64,000 bases of DNA from NCBI GenBank assembly GCA_036971475.1, contig JBAIZL010000002.1, forward strand, positions 47,985,229 to 48,049,228. The letters are read 5' to 3'. The position numbers and the translations under genes are program-made. This DNA is from Prosapia bicincta. Taxonomy: Eukaryota > Arthropoda > Insecta > Hemiptera > Cercopidae. Shown piece by piece: positions 59,692 through 64,000 of the stretch (positions within the stretch are counted from its first letter, which is position 1; the number at the start of each line of letters is the position of its first letter). The notes beneath the pieces are model-generated. The model worked only from the letters and a program-made list of their open reading frames with translations. It did not search any database and was not told the origin of the DNA.

Positions 59692-61145
59692 AGTAAGAAG
59701 TAAGAAATCTGTTTTTAAAATATGTAATTATATATTATATAAAAAATGTTTGTAGTTTAATTTAGTTAATTTTAAGCCCTCTTGTAACAAACTTAAATTG
59801 GGGGTTCAAGTATTACAATAAAAATATCAAACAATTTTTTTTTTTTTGAATTTTAATTCATAAAAATAAAGAGCAAAGCCGAAATATAATGCAATACACA
59901 TAAAATAAAAAAATCCGTAATATAGACATGTATAATAGACAAAGCCATTTAACACGAGAAGGATTTTTGTGAAATTGAAATAGTTAGAAAAAAGTCAAAA
60001 CCATGGTAGAAAGACTATCAACATTCTAGGAAGAACAGCTAGAGATATGAAGAGGAAAATCAAGAGCAAAATACCCTTGAAAAATGCGTAGTTGTAAATG
60101 TATAGTGTAATAAAAGGTTTTAGAAAATACCAGTAGCTGTTTGACAACGAGACCGCTATGAAGAAATGGTTGAAATCGGTAAAGAAAGAGAGGTTGCTGA
60201 ATTGCGGACAAAGTCAAATTTGTTAGCATGGATCGAGTGTTGGAAAAGGAAAGACTTCGACTCCCCTCCGATTTTTCAAAATTCGTTTTAAAAAGTGTAT
60301 GATGTGGAAAATGCAGTACTAAAACGAACAGAGCTGGGTACCTTAAAATGTATCCATGTGCATTTAAAAGAACCCTTTCTTAGAGGAAATTAACCAAAAG
60401 CGGATTATTAAAATTACCATTGTTTTGTGTTGCGTTTTTCCGGCTAAAAAGATTACAAAAAATCAAAAAAATATAAAAGTGCAAAAAATAAATTTGTAAA
60501 AACATAGATTGACTAAAATAAAAATCAGAAGAGTTAAAATTTATATAAAGTAAATACATATTTTTGTTTTGTTAGACGAGTAAAGTTCGGACAATTCTAA
60601 ATTACAGACATTTGAAAGTAAACTTAAATTTTCTAAGAAACCTAACAGGTAGAGGGAAATGACTACCGGTCAGTCCACTACAGCCTCTACAACAAATGAA
60701 AGTGTGCGTGCAAAATTAAAAGTCATAACTTAGCTTCTCACTCTTTCAATTAAAATTAAAATTAAGTTTAGCTATCTTAGGGAAATTTAAAACATTAAAA
60801 ATTTTAAAAAATGATTAGTAAATGTTTAAAATGTGAAAATGAATAATGAGGTGGCTTTTTCAAAGTAAAACAGATTATTGTGGCGACATTCTGACGAAGG
60901 AAACTAGCCATAATGGGGGCCACAAAATAGTACACAAGACCTTCGTAACAAGTATTACAATTAATGTATGACTTATGTATGAAATATATATTTAATGTAA
61001 GAAATAAATAATCAGTTTTATGACTAAATATATATGATGTAAAATTTATTGCTAATTTTAGTTCTAAACTGCAGCTAATTACACGTAACAGATTACATAT
61101 ATATATCCGTTGCACTGTTGTTCTATGTCCTTTGCACTGACTTTA
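59692..61145. other. AT-rich stretch, nothing recognised
   Basis: I see no supported gene or repeat after the LINE tail. Confidence 0.45.
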
Positions 61146-61340
61146 TGAAGTTAATATATTACTATTGTAAGTAATTTTATCAACCATTAAGTGCAATGAT
61201 TTCACCTTGTGTGATAAGGCGCCTTTCGGGCACTTGAGGTTTTTTTGTGAATTTAAGTGACTGAAAGGCGCCTCATCACACAAGGTAAAATCATTGCACT
61301 TAATGGTGGATAAATGTATTTACAATAGTTATATATTAAC

Positions 61341-61343
<3 letters not shown>
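61146..61343. repeat. Palindromic unit with AGGCGCCT cores
   Basis: Arms containing CATTAAGTGCAATGATTT, CACCTTGTGTGAT and AAGGCGCC are inverted about a centre near 61245. Read outward, each arm has GAAA followed by GGCGCC, T and then C or T, the same right-hand layout as the hammerhead tails. A CUGANGA core is not visible. The right end runs into (TA)n at 61344. Spacer 61222-61262 contains a further pair CACTT/AAGTG. Confidence 0.75.
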
Positions 61344-61376
<33 letters not shown>

Positions 61377-61395
61377 TATATAAATATATATATAA
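61344..61395. repeat. (TA)n microsatellite, interrupted
   Basis: TA repeat with ATTA and AAAT interruptions, next to the palindrome. Confidence 0.95.
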
Positions 61396-62404
61396 TGTAA
61401 ATTTTGCTAGGGTTTAAGATTTTGAAATTTTTGTTTATATCTGAAATGTAAATTTTAAATTCAAATTGATTGTAACACATGTATAATTCATAGATATGTT
61501 TAATACATCTCTAATTGATTTGAAAATGATTTAATTATGTTTCCAAATTATAGGATATTCAAATTTAGGTGTATAATAATTTGTTTTTGTAAATAATATT
61601 TGATTTTTCTTTTTATATATTTGATTTTATAAATTTATGTTGATTTGCAAAAGATTTATAAGTTTGATTTTATTTTAGTGCTCAAATAGTTTGATTTACT
61701 TTAAGATTTACCATAAGGGGTTTGATCAATTTAAACGTATTGAAATATGTTTTTGATGTGTTAAAATGATTACATTTATTTTAGTTTTTTAAATTTGCAT
61801 AGCGTAGGATGCAAGGATAAAATATTAATTTTAAACATGCTTGTTTGGTAATGCCTTTATAATTAATTATATGTTTATTTTGGTTTTAAATGCTGGGTTT
61901 TTAATATTAGTGATTACATTACTCATTATTAGGAGTCAAAGTTCATAGGCTGAGGCTAGTTTGAATACGTATAAATTATATTATTTCTATGTTTTGTTAA
62001 AAATATTTTAGGAAGATAACTGTCTTTGAACTTTGAGTTAAATTTACAGTTTTAGATATGTCTGTTGTTTAAGGGGAAATTTGTAGTTTTCATGCTGAGA
62101 GAAAGGGGGTAAAAATGTCTATTTAAATTTAATATTGTAAAACAATGAGTTACATGATACTACAAATACAGTGAAGTTGTGAGAATTTTTTGTTTGTTTC
62201 AAAAATGGGGTTAAAATATAAAAAGCTGCATCAACAAACTTGGAAAAATGTTAAATACATTTTCTTAAAATAATTGGGTTAAATATAATTATAATAAGGG
62301 GATAGAGATTTATAACAACATTTAGTATACAATTTTATATTTTACAAATCATGCTGTTATAGAAAATTGTTTTTTTTTTTAAATTAAAAACAAGTTGTGG
62401 ATAT

Positions 62405-62410
<6 letters not shown>
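61396..62410. other. AT-rich stretch, nothing recognised
   Basis: I see no supported gene or repeat here. Confidence 0.45.

Positions 62411-62411
<1 letters not shown>

Positions 62412-62462
<51 letters not shown>
62412..62462. repeat. (TA)n microsatellite
   Basis: About 50 bp of TA repeat directly before the PLE tail copy. Confidence 0.97.
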
Positions 62463-62864
<402 letters not shown>

Positions 62865-62972
62865 TCCTATATGTTATATGTATATTATACTCTCAGATCA
62901 AAGGAAAGTAAACGTTTCTTATATAGTGTGGTCCTATCTATAACAATAGAAAAAGGTTGTATCACCTTCTGA

Positions 62973-62977
<5 letters not shown>

Positions 62978-63027
<50 letters not shown>
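62978..63027. repeat. (TA)n microsatellite
   Basis: About 50 bp of TA repeat. Confidence 0.97.
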
Positions 63028-63029
<2 letters not shown>

Positions 63030-63617
63030 ATTTTTTATTTATGGTCTCCATACTATATTTACTAAAATTATTAAAGGGAACAACTTTACACAAATGTTAC
63101 TTAGATCTTTTTACAAGCGTTAATTTATCAACATTCTAAAATATTTATATTATTATTTTAAAACGAAAGTTAATTTAATACAAGAAATAGTAGTGAAGTA
63201 AACCCGCTTACCTGAGCACACACCGTCATTTCGAAATGCACTAATTACGTAATTAATTACTAATTAGTTGTAAATTATTAATTCCCTAATTAGGGTTTAA
63301 TAATCAGTTAATTAATTCCTTTAGCATCAGAAATTACGATCCTATTGTTGTGTAATTTGTCATTTAGAGTTCCTACAATAAACTTTAAAAAAGAAAGAAA
63401 AAATTAATTATATGTTTAACTGGAAATGGGTTATTCTCTAACTTACTAGTTAGAAAGCAATAAGTACATAAGATGTATTTTTGCAGATCTCCATTGAAAA
63501 GAGAGGTGTAAAGAGTTGAAGAAACAATAGGCCTTTTGATACTACTTAGAGATTAAATAGAGTTTCTCCAGATAAAGGTAATAATAACAGGGCCGAAACC
63601 AACCAATACCAGAACAA
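63028..63617. other. AT-rich stretch with a TAATTA cluster
   Basis: At 63240-63320 TAATTA or ATTAATT occurs at least five times within 80 bp (CTAATTACGTAATTAATTAC, CTAATTAG, CCTAATTAGG, GTTAATTAATTC). TAATTA is the common homeodomain site, but AT-rich DNA gives it often. I see no gene here. Confidence 0.4.
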
Positions 63618-63811
63618 AAAAAAATATTATTTAGTTTACAAATTATAATTGAAAACTGTTTTTATGGAAACCTCTTATGAATTTACTTGGTATAACAGCA
63701 AGCCGAGTTAGGCGAGAAAAATATTATTTAGTTTACAAATTATAACTGTAAACTGTTTTTATGGAAACCTCTTATGAATTTACTTGGGATAAAAGCAAGT
63801 CGAGTTAGGCG
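63618..63811. repeat. 97-bp tandem duplication
   Basis: ATATTATTTAGTTTACAAAT, GTTTTTATGGAAACCTCTTA, TGAATTTACTTGG and GAGTTAGGCGA occur twice, 97 bp apart, with few differences. Confidence 0.93.
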
Positions 63812-64000
63812 AATATGTAACCTTCTTCCTTTGTGGAAAGTTCCAGTAGATCTTAAAGGGAGATAAAGAAGGGGTAGTTGTTTTGCCGGGTAAGGTGTTA
63901 TTGTCCATAGCCATGTAGGTATCAGAAATTGAAGTAAAATAAACACAATAATATAAGCATTCAAAAACATATTTTGATGCTCAGCTAAACGTTAAAATTA
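63812..64000. other. Window end, nothing recognised
   Basis: Open frames here extend out of or across the duplication and have no support. Confidence 0.4.

Overview
This window looks like an AT-rich animal genome, most likely an arthropod and probably an insect. That is inferred from the repeat content: a BEL/Pao LTR retrotransposon, Ty3-type remnants, LINE fragments with a C-terminal RNase H, GIY-YIG Penelope-like elements (PLEs) and a CENP-B/Tigger-like piece. Long (TA)n, (GT)n, (CA)n and (GA)n tracts and splice-type gene structure fit this. Nothing looks prokaryotic. Most of the window is intron or intergenic DNA.

Left part (1-12.1 kb). A block of about 425 bp at 1-427 recurs at 11102-11525 with roughly 94% identity by eye. 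Each copy holds a splice-bounded, frame-open 108-bp exon on the minus strand, and a 39-bp micro-exon in the same phase lies between them (9927-9965). This suggests a minus-strand host gene with tandemly duplicated exon cassettes. A complete BEL/Pao element (2070-8316, twin 399-bp LTRs, 5-bp target duplication) is inserted between the cassettes on the opposite strand. Its gag-pol is broken in eight places.

Middle-left (12.6-24.7 kb). A Tigger/pogo-like end and a CENP-B-type DNA-binding exon are followed by simple repeats. Next comes a GC-richer 5' exon ending in AT before a consensus donor at 16428. The only convincing partner is a 34-bp exon at 23934-23967; splicing would rebuild an ATG and start a protein MLFYDGFKRSVK. 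The 7.5-kb intron between them holds a decayed Ty3-type element and an 880-bp minisatellite with a 15-bp unit.

Middle (24.7-41.8 kb). Simple repeats, a 131-bp fold-back element, an array of twelve degenerate units of about 160 bp (27.3-29.2 kb), a 5'-truncated PLE with a GIY-YIG endonuclease domain (34.1-34.8 kb), and a dispersed repeat pair at 36.8 and 39.2 kb.

Right part (41.8-64 kb). At least five palindromic units sit between (TA)n tracts. Two of them (47.3 and 58.6 kb) are head-to-head pairs of PLE tails. Their arms carry hammerhead-ribozyme-like cores: CUGANGA, a paired stem II, GAAA, then a self-complementary stem III. The two families differ by compensatory changes in stem II, and decayed copies lie at 30.99, 55.05 and 62.65 kb. 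Two LINE 3' fragments (51.2-51.9 and 58.9-59.7 kb), a 61-bp x 9 minisatellite (44.6-45.2 kb) and an unassigned degenerate ORF (50.5-51.1 kb) complete the region. No tRNA, rRNA or CRISPR array was recognised. The best leads are the hammerhead-bearing PLE palindromes and the duplicated exon cassette.
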